Shown here piece after piece: positions 51,630-62,436 of a stretch of DNA of 64,000 nucleotides; the stretch's first letter is position 1; each line of letters begins with the position of its first letter. Under the pieces are notes generated by a model. That model saw nothing but the letters and a program-made list of their open reading frames with translations. It had not been told where the DNA came from and did no database searches. The DNA is taken from NCBI GenBank assembly GCA_022539475.1, contig VCMS01000093.1, positions 107,879 to 171,878 of the forward strand, in the 5' to 3' direction. The DNA is from Gracilaria domingensis. Lineage: Eukaryota; Rhodophyta; Florideophyceae; Gracilariales; Gracilariaceae. A program made the translations under genes and the position numbers.

Positions 51630-53915
51630 ATGTCTCGGAAGTCCTCGGATGCGGAGCCTGCGATCACTTGCAGTCGTTCGCACAACGGTGGTGCTCCCGC
51701 CGATAGTCGACCTCCTTCGAGGATCCCGGTGCGCCCTGGATCGACCCTTGGCGTCAGGCCGTCCTCGAGGCTGTCCACCCAACCGGCACGCCGGACACTT
51801 CCGTTTTCCCCGTTGATTCCTCCTACGGATGGTGCTACTCCGGGAGCTCCGGTCCTTTCTGGCACAGCTCCTGCTGTTCAGGCTACGTCCGCTGCCGCGG
51901 TGCAACAACCCCGTCGGGAGGAGGTCAACATCACCCAGGTAATAACCCTGGAAGAGCAGGTTCGCATCTTGCGGGCTGCTCACAATTCCCTTCTGGGAGC
52001 TCATGATTCCCTCATGGGAGAGTTTAGGTTCCTTCGCGATGAAGTGAGGGCTGCTCCTGTGAAGGATGTCGCAGAGGATCTCCGTATCCTACGGTCTGAC
52101 GTCAACACTGTGTTGGAATGTCTTGGAGGACCCGCTGCCTTCGTGGAAGGAGTTGAGACCCGATTCGATCGGATTCGAGAGCGTCTGGAGACGTTGGAAA
52201 AAGCTGCTATGGCAGGATTCAACACTCCGGCGGAGCCGGTTGCCGTGTCGCACCGCGACAAGCACACTGGTCGGGATAGGTCTCGCCGCAGGCGGAAGTT
52301 CAAGGAAGAAGACCAGGACTCGGACTCGTCGAGTACGTCGACTGACAACCCGGACGGCCCGGAAGGTTCCGACTCGTCGGACTCGTCCGAGGACGATCGT
52401 CGCGCTGGGCGCTATTTACGCTCAAAGCGGTCGTCGGCCTCCCATGGTGCCGTTCGAGCTCGTTCGAAAGGACGAAAACAGTCCGGCCTTAAGGAGCTGA
52501 AGCCGACAAACCCGATGTATCGGAAGTTATTGTCTTACCGGTACTACCGTTTGGAAGATTTCTCACTGGATCGTACACCCCGTGGAACGGGAAGAGTCAA
52601 GGATTTCATTAAGCGCATGCAACTCTCTCTTCGTAACCAGACCTTTTCTGGAGAAGACCCAGTGTTGGTGCTTGATTTTCTTGCCCGCTTCGTAGCGGAA
52701 GCCGATATTCTCGGAATGAATGAAGGCCAAGCGTACATCGCGCTACCGTATTTCTTACGTGGTGTGGCCGAGGACCAGTACAACTCCATGCGGAGCTCTC
52801 CACGGGCCTCCGAGAAGGGAGTTACCTGCTGGCCCGAAGCAGTTCAATATCTGCTGAGGTCATACGCCACCAATGATGCTATTGGGAATGCCATAATCGC
52901 TTTGCGAGACACTCGTCAGCGTAAGGGAGAGACCGAAACCGATTACTCGGTACGCCTGAACAAGGCTTTCCACCGCAGTGGGAATGTCTACCCCGTCGGG
53001 GAACGCTGCACGATGTTCGTGGATGGGCTGGATCCTGCTATCAAGACCTTAGTCGCCCGCTACCGCGAGGATAAGCGGAAGGTTACCTACATCGAGTTGG
53101 TCCAATACGCTCGAGCGGAAGGTGATGCACTACGTGCACGAGGCCCTAGTACTAGGATCAGGTCCGCCAAGGCGTTGATGATGGAGAACAAATCCCCATC
53201 TTTGTCGCTGATAGCGAATGAGGCCTCCCAACGGGAGTATGATAACGTACAGCTTGCCCATGATGGGTTGGGTTCCATTCCAACGACCGAACTACCGTCG
53301 ACAACGGACGCTTCTTTCGACACGGCCCAAGACGGCACCCTGCTTTACGAAGATGCCAACCGTGTTCACGGACCTCGAATTCCGTACTCGAACGGAGCAA
53401 CCCGTTTTCAACGGCCAGGATGGAAGGACCCCCGACCTCGGGTAGGGTTCACCGATGCTCGGAATGCGGCCCCGCGTACGGGTGGTAGATTGGAAATCTG
53501 TCACCTATGCCACACGCATGGTCACACCTCGCCCCAGTGTCTACTCTCCATGAGAGATATGGCCAAAGTTACGGTGAACTACGAGGCCCTCACTCCTGAG
53601 GAGAAGCAATCCGTCCCAATCACGTCGTATCTGCGTGCCAAGACGGACTTTTCAGATGCCGTCACGACAGCTCCGCCACAACGGAATATCCCCGCACAGC
53701 CGGTACGCCCTGCCCCACAGGTTGTTCCCGATCAAAACACCGCTCATGCGGGACCCCACGGCCAACGGACCCATGCACTCGTGCCGAGGAACCTTAGCAG
53801 CCGCCGCAGGGGGAAGCCCAGGGAAACTAAACGAGGGAGTCTCCCTTTCGGGAGAGACGTCCTCAGGATCGAGGCTGTTGACGTCCCGAGGCGTCACCGC
53901 CTCGCTCCCCGGTGA
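51630..53915 (+). CDS. gag: gypsy element Gag
   Basis: ATG at 51630, 761 residues, uninterrupted. The first 100 residues are Ser/Pro/Thr-rich. A coiled coil follows (about 110-190). A basic stretch and an acidic Asp/Ser-rich stretch (about 205-275) precede the capsid domain (Retrotrans_gag type, about 320-510). A Cys-x2-Cys-x4-His-x4-Cys zinc knuckle (Cys-His-Leu-Cys...Cys) sits at about residue 624-638. Gag forms the particle and binds RNA. Its TGA overlaps the start of the pol frame, which is -1 relative to gag and open from 53882. Confidence 0.9.
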   Translation: MSRKSSDAEPAITCSRSHNGGAPADSRPPSRIPVRPGSTLGVRPSSRLSTQPARRTLPFSPLIPPTDGATPGAPVLSGTAPAVQATSAAAVQQPRREEVNITQVITLEEQVRILRAAHNSLLGAHDSLMGEFRFLRDEVRAAPVKDVAEDLRILRSDVNTVLECLGGPAAFVEGVETRFDRIRERLETLEKAAMAGFNTPAEPVAVSHRDKHTGRDRSRRRRKFKEEDQDSDSSSTSTDNPDGPEGSDSSDSSEDDRRAGRYLRSKRSSASHGAVRARSKGRKQSGLKELKPTNPMYRKLLSYRYYRLEDFSLDRTPRGTGRVKDFIKRMQLSLRNQTFSGEDPVLVLDFLARFVAEADILGMNEGQAYIALPYFLRGVAEDQYNSMRSSPRASEKGVTCWPEAVQYLLRSYATNDAIGNAIIALRDTRQRKGETETDYSVRLNKAFHRSGNVYPVGERCTMFVDGLDPAIKTLVARYREDKRKVTYIELVQYARAEGDALRARGPSTRIRSAKALMMENKSPSLSLIANEASQREYDNVQLAHDGLGSIPTTELPSTTDASFDTAQDGTLLYEDANRVHGPRIPYSNGATRFQRPGWKDPRPRVGFTDARNAAPRTGGRLEICHLCHTHGHTSPQCLLSMRDMAKVTVNYEALTPEEKQSVPITSYLRAKTDFSDAVTTAPPQRNIPAQPVRPAPQVVPDQNTAHAGPHGQRTHALVPRNLSSRRRGKPRETKRGSLPFGRDVLRIEAVDVPRRHRLAPR

Positions 53916-56900
53916 AAATCCTTTCGAGGAGAGACGCCGCTGATGCGGATTCGGAACACCTTGGTGTTTTGCGTCGACCGTGGATACGGGTGAAGAATAA
54001 CCGGGTCCCTGATAGAATCATGGTGATGGCCAAGCGTAACTATAAGGTATACGCTGACCTTGGCCTTGACCCCCAGTTTATGGTGCGTTACCTGACCGTA
54101 TTAGACACAGGTGCAGGTCCGAACTTCATCGTTGAATCGCTCCTAACACCGCCATTGCGTGCTCGTATGCGCGGCGGCACCTTGCCGGACGTCGCAGATG
54201 CAAACAACAACCCGTTATCAACGGTGGGAACAATCGGCTTAGTCGTGCGTTTGGGAACATATGTGGTGAAGGTCGACTTCATCGTGTGCCGGTCATTAGC
54301 TGCCCCAATCATCTTGGGTTGTGACTATTGCGACAGGTTTGTCGATTCGATAAGACCCCGCCTCAGGCGTGTGGAACTTGAGGACGGTTCGTCCGTCCCT
54401 ATTGTTCGTCGTCCGCTAAAGCGTGCGTCGAAGAAACATGTTCCTCTGCCTGCTGCGCAGGAATCTCAACCAGCTTCACGTGAGTCCACCAAGCTTCGCG
54501 TCTCTGCGTCGATCGCAATCCCGCCGGAGTCCCAAGTAATGGTGTCAGTTAATTCCCGCCAACACGGTCTTCGGGTTATTCAACCTCTTCCCTCGTTGTA
54601 CGAGAAATACCAACTCGCTGTCGCGAATGGTGTTGTGCAAGTCACACCGGATACTCCGTTTCGGATACTTGTTGCCAACCTTGGCAGTACCCCCCAGTAT
54701 CTGGTGAAGAACCAAGTCATTGGGTCTGTGACACCGCACCCGCTCGCGATGCTCCCGACGAAGATGACGGCTGCCGATGTCCTCGGATTAGTTACCTCCG
54801 AAGAGGACGACACCCCATCTAAGGAGGAAGAGGAAGCGGTTGTTTTCGCGGGTACAACTACCGTTGCGACGGAGAAGTTACCGGCTGACTCGGAAGCCAA
54901 CCCTGTGTCAGGGACAGAAGAGCGCAAGCCCACGAGCTACGACAAGGTTGACCCCTTGAAGGCGCTCGAGGAACTTGATCTCGGTCATGTACCGGAGTCG
55001 CACCGTGAACGTCTGAGAGACATGTTACCGGAGTTTACCACAATGTGGGATGGCTCTCTTGGAGAGATAAATGCAACGGAACACCGTATCGATTTGCTGC
55101 CGAATACGCGTCCGATAGCGCAACCCCCTTACAGGGCAGGACCGAAGCCTCGGGAAGAAGAACAGTTCCAAGTGGATAAGATGCTTCGCGCAGGCGTGAT
55201 TGAAAACGCCCAGTCGCCATGGGCATCCCCAGTTGTACTGGCACTCAAAGCCGACGGAACCTGGAGGTTCTGTGTCGACTACTGCCGGCTTAATGCCGTG
55301 ACGATCAGAGATACGTACCCCATCCCTCGTATGGACGAGTGCATCGATTCGCTCGGCAACGCTACCGTGTTCACGGCATTGGACGCTAATTGGGGATACT
55401 GGCAAGTTCCCGTTAGGGAGCAAGACCGCGATAAGACCGCGTTCGTTTGCCACTCGGGCAGTTACCGCTTCAAGCGGATGCCTTTCGGCTTAGCCAACGC
55501 CCCCGCTACCTTCCAGCGTGCAATCGACATCTTGTTGAACCGCTTCAAGTGGCGGACTTGTTTCGTCTACCTTGACGATATTATCGTGTTCTCCAGTAAC
55601 CTGGACGACCATCTCGCCCATGTCAGGGACGTGATGACCACTCTGCGCAATGCAGGTATAACCCTCAAGCTGAGGAAGTGTGAATTCTTCACCGATACTG
55701 TCAAGCATCTTGGACACATCATCCGTCCAGGACGGTTGATGATCGAGGAGGCTCGCGTCAAATCACTCGCCAAGGCGAAGGCACCGCGGACTCAAACGGA
55801 ATTACGCTCCTTCTTAGGGCTGGTCAACGTCTACAGACGGTTCGTGCCGAACTTTTCGGACATTGCGGCTCCCTTGAACGCAATCTTGCGGAAAGGTCAG
55901 CCACCAAAACTGGACCCATTCACGCCCGCACAAGCGGAAGCATTTAACTCCTTAAAGGAGGCTGTCACATCAGCAACGATCTTATCGTTACCACAACCCG
56001 GCCTGCCGTTCTCTGTGGACAAGGACTCAAGCGACCACCAAGTGGGATGCGCATTGTTCCAAACCACTCCTGAAGGAGAAGGAAAACCAATTGGTTATTG
56101 GTCACGTTCGCTGAAAGTTCACGAACGGAACTACTCCGTTTCGGAGAAAGAGTGTCTCGCAGTTGTTTGAGCACTTTCTACTCTCCGCCCCTATCTCTTG
56201 GGTGTGCACTTTACCGTGTACACGGATCATTCCTCGTTGAGGTGGTTGATGAATATTTGCGATCCATCAGGCCGCCTCATGCGGTGGAGACTCCGCCTTG
56301 CGGAATTCGACTTCGAGGTGGTATACAAGAAGCGGACCCTGAACACTCAGGCGGACGCGTTGTCACGTTTACCCACTGATGGGGAGACTGTTGTTGCCGA
56401 AGACGAGGAAATACCTTGCTTCGTCGTTGACGATATTAACCCGGAACCCCCGGAATGGCAGTTTGACAACTGGCCAGAAGATTGGGACGATATGGACGCT
56501 GACATTGACGAACTGCTTGCTGCAGGCGAAAATGAGGCTGCAAAGCCCGTACCGGGGAATTTTGTCCCGGTAGCACCGGAAGAGATGATCCGAGAGCAAC
56601 ATGGAGACCCGTTTTGCATCAGGGTCCGTGCCCGACTTAACGGTGGCGATACCCTCCCATTCGAGGTTAACGACATCGGCTACCTCGTGAGGACAGTCGA
56701 GTCACACCCACAAGTTGTGGTACCACACTCGCTGCAAACGAGGATCCTACACCTTTCGCATTAGGCAAAGCTAGGCGGCCACGCAGGTGGAAGGAAACTG
56801 TACCTCACTTTGAGGGAAGACTTCTACTGGCCCGCCATGGCAGTGGATTGTTACGCTACGGTGCGGTTCTGCACCGAGTGCGCGAAGAATCGCGTGAAAC

Positions 56901-58072
56901 TCCGAAGGAATTCGAAAAAAGTGAAACTATTCCCTGCCAGGGCGCCGCTTGAATTTGTGGCAATCGATATCCTCGGACCATTGCTTACCACTCGGAGAGG
57001 TAACAAATTTCTTCTCGTTATCACCGATGGGTTCTCGAAACTGGTTCGGACAGTACCTCTCAAGAGGATTACCGCATTCACAGTCGCGAAGGCATTTGCC
57101 ACGCACTGGATCTTTGTGTACGGCCCTCCTGTGGAGTTATTATCCGATAACGGAAAGCAGTTCGCATCCCGGTTCTTCCTGGATGTTTGCCGCATCATGG
57201 ACGTGAAAAATCTTTTCACAACCACTTACCATCCCCAGTGTAATGGGCAGGTTGAACGGTATAACCGTACGATGCTGGCATCTCTCCGTTCTTACGTTGC
57301 TGACCACCCAAAAACATGGGACTTATACACTGACGCGTTAACCTTTGCGTATAACACGCAGGTGCACAGGACTACTGGTGTTTCCCCATTCGAACTGGTC
57401 TTGTCAAGGACCGCCTGTGGCGTTAGAATCAAAAGCTACCTTGGGCAATTTCCCATCCGTGGGTGATTACCGCCAAAAATGGAAGGCGTCGCTAACGAAG
57501 TTAGTCCCCGCTGCTCGGAAGTCCATGGCAAAAGCCCAAGCCGCTTACAAGCGTGATTTTGACGCTCGCTTGCGAGGAAGAACCCCTGAACCACTTACTG
57601 TGGGTCACCGTGTCTTCGTACGGAAGGAACAGTACAACCCTGAAAGGGATAAACGTCATAAGCTCTCGCCTGTGGCGGATGGACCCTTCCAGGTAATCTC
57701 GGTTACACCGGACACTGTGGTGGTACAAGTCGCTGACGCGCAGGAGCGGATCTCCCGCGACCGCGTGGTACTGGCCCCCCACCCTCGTCTGAGGTTACCC
57801 CGTCTCGTACGGAACCCGTGTCTACGGACTCAACAACACCGGTACAACCGGAAACAAATGTGGTGTCAAGACCTTCAGTCTTGCCCCACCCCAACAAAGG
57901 CCTTACAGACCTCCCGGTGGAGTCGGATCACCCGACTGCGTCGGAAAACAATAGCCACACTGGCACCGCCGTCTCGACCCCATCGTTGGGTTCGCTAACC
58001 CGCGATGCGGGACGCTCTGCCACTCTCACGCCGCTCCATCTAAGGAGGGGAGGAGGATATCCGCTCTGCTGA
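53882..58072 (+). pseudogene. pol: gypsy element pol (PR-RT-RNase H-IN), two stops and frameshifts
   Basis: The pol frame overlaps the end of gag by 34 bp; the first possible GTG is at 53912 and no ATG is near. Protease has Leu-Asp-Thr-Gly-Ala. RT has Tyr-Leu-Asp-Asp (about 55570). RNase H follows, interrupted by TGA at 56168-56170 where homologues have Trp. The integrase His-His-Cys-Cys zinc region is interrupted by TAG at 56762-56764, and the Asp-Asp-Glu core is intact (last in Asn-Gly-Gln-Val-Glu-Arg). A single-base insertion near 57400 moves the remainder of integrase to another frame, and further shifts occur after 57780. I saw no canonical slippery heptamer at the gag/pol overlap. Confidence 0.9.
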
Positions 58073-59085
58073 GGATTCAATTCCGACGTCGCGTCGTGAG
58101 AACAACCGTGCAGCACGGACTGGTCCGACATCTCCGGATGTTCCGGTCAGTGAAGGGACCACGCGCTCGCAACGATCGCAACATACACCCGTCCACGGGA
58201 AGTCTACACCGTCGCCGGTTGAGGGCACTCACGCAGAAGCGGAATCGTTGAAGTCACAAGAAACTCGTGGTTTACCAGCCGCGCTGGGTCAAACGGAGTC
58301 GAATGATGTCGCCGACATAAAGCCGACATCGTCGGAACGAAGCCCCACTGGGGAAAGCGCAGCGACACCGAAACGCACCGCGCAACGCGATGCAGAAGGA
58401 CCAGGAACCCTGGGAAATACTGCGGAGCAGCCTCGAGCAGGAGAAAAAGGGACCCAAGTGCCTCCGTATACACTGACACCACCGTTGGTGGAATGCCGGA
58501 CGCTCCGGGGAGAGTTCACGTCAAGGACGGTACGAAATCACCAAGTACTGGGTATAAAATATCGGCGCAAGCGCAGCCGCGTTCCGAGATCGCGAGATCG
58601 AACGCCGCCGGCGGTGTCAAAAGCCCGATAACCCGGACGTAGCCGTTCAGAACGGGAATCAAAAAGTTGGAAAAATTGGAAATTCAACGCCGCAGCCGTT
58701 GGGCGACACCTGTAACAGGGAGGCGGTTCTCCCAAGGGAGCTTGGAAATCAACCGTTGGAGCAGTCACGTGCACGCACGGTGGTCGAGCCCCGTGAGGAG
58801 GCATCTCCCGCGTCAAGCGGAAACGGCAATCAGCAAGCCGCTGCGGCACCGACTGAACCGTCACGACGGAAGGATCCACGCAAACTTGCGGTACGACGGC
58901 AAGGCGTCCCCAGCTCATCTAGCGTCACCACCCCTCAAAAGGGAATGCCACCGCCGAGCGGGATACTGCGCAGCAGAAATGCGCGCCATGAGAAGGCGAG
59001 GCGACCACCGTGATTCGGGTATTGAGCGCCCCCTAAGAGGTGAAGCAATCGCACGAATTACGGCAAGCCGCGCGAAGTTCCACTC
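58073..59085 (+). other. linker between integrase and chromodomain, frameshifted
   Basis: About 1 kb of Ser/Thr/Pro/Glu/Arg-rich coding potential spread over different frames (for example 58248-58631 and 58699-59013). It looks like a long disordered integrase tail whose frame has been broken by small indels. Confidence 0.5.
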
Positions 59086-59364
59086 GTGGATATCGCACCC
59101 CCACAAGGGTTGTCGCAAGGAGATGTGACTACAACACGGCAAGGCCGGCAAGTGTACGTTCAGGAGTACGTTGTCGCCGACATTGTCGGGCATACCTGGG
59201 ACCAGGAGGGCATCTTGTTATACCGCGTCCGTTGGTACGGTTACGACCCAACTTGGGATACTCTTGAGCCAATCGAGCACCTGTCTCGCTCGAAGGTCAT
59301 TAGTTATCACCGTAAAACGGGTACTGCACCGCCAGCGACGCTGGATCAAGCCCAAGTGGGATAA
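59086..59364 (+). pseudogene. chromodomain of the gypsy integrase
   Basis: The frame encodes Tyr-Val-Val-Ala-Asp-Ile, then Leu-Tyr-Arg-Val-Arg-Trp-Tyr-Gly-Tyr, then Trp-Asp-Thr-Leu-Glu-Pro and Ile-Glu-His-Leu. These are the three strands, aromatic cage residues and start of the C-terminal helix of a chromodomain. In chromoviruses this domain directs integration to methylated-histone chromatin. It is separated from the integrase core by frameshifts, so it is unlikely to be made as part of Pol here. Confidence 0.85.
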
Positions 59365-59680
59365 GGTTGCCGTGGAAACGGAGGAAGTCAGATCGTTGCA
59401 CACACACGTCATGCAACGGGATTGAGTCCATACCACCTTGGTGGAATGCTCGCCGTATGGACGGTTTGACCGGCTCGCGCCGCTCGAACACCGATATTCG
59501 GAAAGAAGACTCATTCCTGAGGGTTTTCATCCAGCTCGCTGGTAGTGCACCCACGCAACGCAGTGGTATGTTTTTTCCCTCGGAAGGGTGCGCGTTTTCA
59601 GGCGTACGGCAAAGCAAACCGGCTATGCCGGGAGGAACAAAAGGACACCGTCCGAGACGGGTAAGAAGAAAGGATACTCT
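59365..59680. other. gypsy element, spacer between chromodomain and antisense gene
   Basis: Overlapping short frames only; no recognised motif. Confidence 0.4.
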
Positions 59681-61642
59681 TTATCTCAAGCTACCTACTG
59701 TATTCAGGTATACACCCAAGCTATGGGGACGGAAGAGACGACGGCTACTGGCCGTAGCACCGCCCTCCTCGGGAGGTTGTACACCGCCAAGGCGTTGAGC
59801 CAAGGACTCGTCATTGCGGCGACATCGCTGGAGGCCAGATTCGCGCCAGACCCGCGCCGCGGAGGAAACGAGCAATGATAGCTCCTTCGTCCATACCCAC
59901 AGCGGGGGATTCGCCTCGGAGGCCGCAACCGGAGGGACCGGAGCAGGGTCTGCAGCTGACTCCGTCGCGACGGGGACCGTGCTCGGCGCAATGCCGCTCG
60001 CTCCCTCCGCCGGAGGTTCAGGCCTCTCGTCCATCACTCCCCCATCGTCACCACCCGTATCATCGGGATCGTTATCCATCATTGGGCAACCTCGAGGTAA
60101 TCTCGGTAGTACTCGTCGGAGTCAACGAACCCAGTGAGGTGATCGGCCGGCACGGCCGGGGAGCGAAACGAGCTCAGCCGCTTCCTCACGAAGATCTCCC
60201 GGTACTCCCACGGGTCGAAGAAGACATAGTCGCCCGCCAAGGCGGTATTTCTTCCCATACCTGGGCCGAAGCCACCCGTGTTGGGGGAGTCCGCTCGTCC
60301 GCTCTGTGCGAGAGAGACTTCACTCCAGTCGACGCCGTCGATATAGTCCAGCAAACCGAGGACTTCCTCGTTGTTGGCACGACCCCCGAGGGGGTCCGAG
60401 GGGGACTGCAAGATCCAATCCTCGGATGGCGGCTCGCACGCGAGGTTGAATGAACCACAGTCTGTACTGGTCGTACGCCTCAGCGAGGATATAAGCCGCG
60501 GTGCGGACTGCCCATTCGGTGACGACGACCGACCACAACCCGGTACGGGGATCTGTCAGCAGATAGGACCCTAAGTAGGTGAACACAAGGGGCAACTCAA
60601 CATAGCACCCCCGGCACGCCTCCAGGTAATTCCATCACTCTGGGAGGGCTACATACCGACCTTGTCGGTGCGCCGGAGCGATGCGCTGGATTTCCACGTT
60701 CTGGTACGGGACAAAATACCCATGTTGGGACCGAGCGCGCCGTTCAAAACGGATGAAGTTCTGAAGGAAGTTCGACCGCGAACGGCGGAGAGGTATCGAA
60801 ATTCTGCCCGAATATCGGTCGCTGCCAACAGATGGCTTCTTGCCGCGCTACGGGCATCCCGCGCCACGCGAAGTCTCCAACGCCGCGAGGCGGTCGCAGT
60901 AGCTGATCTCCCGCAAGTGCGGTATAGCTCAACGTCGAAGTTGAGACCCGGAGGAATCGGAAACTCGAATGGAGCCAGGCTTTGCCGTTTGTAAGCCACC
61001 TGCACGAACGCAGCATGAGCTTCAGCCCGGGACTCCCGGTTATCCCGCAGCACATGGTGCAAGGGGATGGCCACGCGACTGCGCCAATCCCACGAAGTGG
61101 TCACGATGGCACGCAGGTCCCCCGGAAGGGTGTCTCGCCCATCGGCGTACTCAGCGATGAGGTTCTCGTTGAACACCGCTGTCGGTGAAACCACGGCGCG
61201 AGCCGGAGCGTCTAGCTTGACCCCGGTTCGCCGGATTGAGCCCCACAAGGAGTTGTACGGCGGCCAGAGCACGCCAGCTGGAAACCCTCCGAAGGGACCC
61301 GCGTTAGGGGCCTGTTGCGCGGAGGAACCAGAACCGTGATGGCCGCAAACCAGCGGCGGTGCTGGGAGTTCGGTTGGTCAGTTGCCCGCCTTGCGGAGCG
61401 GTACGGATCGGAACCCGGTGAAGCCCCCGGAGGGGAACGGAGGTTGGTTCGGAGTTGGTTGGCGGCAGTCCACTCATCGTGAGGTCGATCACCGGCGTTG
61501 TCGGAGGGTTGGTTTGGAGCGCTGTAGCGTTGGGTTCACTCGAAGGAGGTTCGTTCACTGCTACGGCAGGTGTGGGTGTGTGAGTGTGTGAGGGAGAAGT
61601 TATTGCACCGGCGAGCCGGAAGAGGCGTGCTTTTATGCCCAT
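59681..61642 (-). pseudogene. fragmented antisense gene in the gypsy element
   Basis: On the minus strand, open segments follow one another almost end to end in alternating frames: 61642-61304 (ATG at 61642), 61272-60649, 60595-60320, 60411-60079, 60082-59681. They would make a protein of roughly 600 residues after about four single-base shifts. The N-terminal part is Pro/Thr/Ser-rich. The middle has Trp-Asp-Trp and aromatic-rich segments. A later part has Asp-Tyr-Val-Phe-Phe-Asp-Pro-Trp-Glu-Tyr. The end is Pro/Ala/Asp-rich. No domain is recognised. The position, between pol and the 3' LTR on the antisense strand, parallels the antisense gene of copia element 2. Confidence 0.5.
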
Positions 61643-61684
61643 CGCTGGCCTCGCCAACCTCGTTCCGAGACGTCTTGCCGCCTC

Positions 61685-61695
61685 AGGAGGGGAGA
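61685..61695 (+). promoter_or_regulatory. polypurine tract of the gypsy element
   Basis: AGGAGGGGAGA directly abuts the right LTR at 61696, the expected place for plus-strand priming. Confidence 0.75.
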
Positions 61696-62431
61696 TGTAG
61701 TGCAACGCCCTCGCATTGAGGTATTACTATGAACTATCATATATTTCCCGCTACGCGGTGAGTGTGAGTCGAATATATGACTGTAGCCATCACTGAGATG
61801 GGAGTAGACACGTGGGACACGGTGGTGAGTCATGGAGGTTGGCCACTACACTGGAGAATTGCCACAATTTGTGAATGTTAGTTAATATTGTTCATTAATT
61901 TTAGCGCGAACAGTACTTAGCCTGCCGGCGATCGCCGCTGTCGCGCCCAGTAAAGTTCCCCAACCAGGGTGACCCTACTGACGGGTCTTGTCTCTAATCG
62001 TTCACGCCTTCGGCGTGCTCGACTCCTAATCGGAAGACTCCCTGTTGACACGTTCGTTTACCACCCTGCTCCTCTAAGGAACCCAACTGTCGGAGTTTTT
62101 ACCGCTGTTTTCGCGTTCGCCCCTGTATAGGAAACCCCGCAGACCCTTACCTTCGTCACCTTGTCGCGAGGCCCCACCTCGTGGCTCTCCTCCCCTTTTC
62201 CTTTCCATTTCTCCTCCAACCCTCTTCCGAGGTATTGCACACCCACTGTCGTGGTACTCCCTTCTCCGCTCCACCTTTCATTTCAACTCTCATCGCCCCT
62301 CGTGACGGTTTGGCCCCGTCTTACACCCGGCTCGTTGTGCCATTCCAGAGGCTCTGTTCGCTTCGCTACCCTCTCGCCTAGAGGAAGATCCAACTCTTAC
62401 GGTGTCTTGTTCCCGCTCACGGTTGCACACA
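61696..62431 (+). repeat. right LTR of the gypsy element, many 1-bp deletions
   Basis: 736 bp, 37 bp shorter than the left LTR. Differences are mostly single missing bases, often in short homopolymers, with few substitutions. It ends GTTGCACACA where the left copy ends GTTGCACTACA, and is followed by the TSD GCAAT. Confidence 0.93.
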
Positions 62432-62436
62432 GCAAT

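Larger units (their letters stand above)
50740..62431 (+). mobile_element. Ty3/gypsy chromodomain LTR retrotransposon with antisense gene remnant
   Basis: 11,692 bp bounded by LTRs of 773 bp (50740-51512) and 736 bp (61696-62431). LTR ends form an 11-bp inverted repeat TGTAGTGCAAC...GTTGCACTACA in the left copy. Flanked by the duplication GCAAT (50735-50739, 62432-62436). Order: gag, protease, RT, RNase H, integrase, long linker, chromodomain, then a 2-kb minus-strand gene remnant, then a polypurine tract. RT before integrase defines Ty3/gypsy, and a C-terminal chromodomain marks the chromovirus group. Pol has two stops and several frameshifts. Confidence 0.95.

Noticed and set aside
53882..53915. 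Possible -1 frameshift signal at the gypsy gag/pol overlap
   Set aside because: The overlap exists but contains no X-XXY-YYZ heptamer in the gag phase; the C-rich run before the stop is not a standard slippery site.
59167..59425. Alternative frames over the chromodomain
   Set aside because: Only the frame starting at 59086 gives the aromatic-cage and Trp-Asp-x-Leu-Glu-Pro chromodomain motifs.
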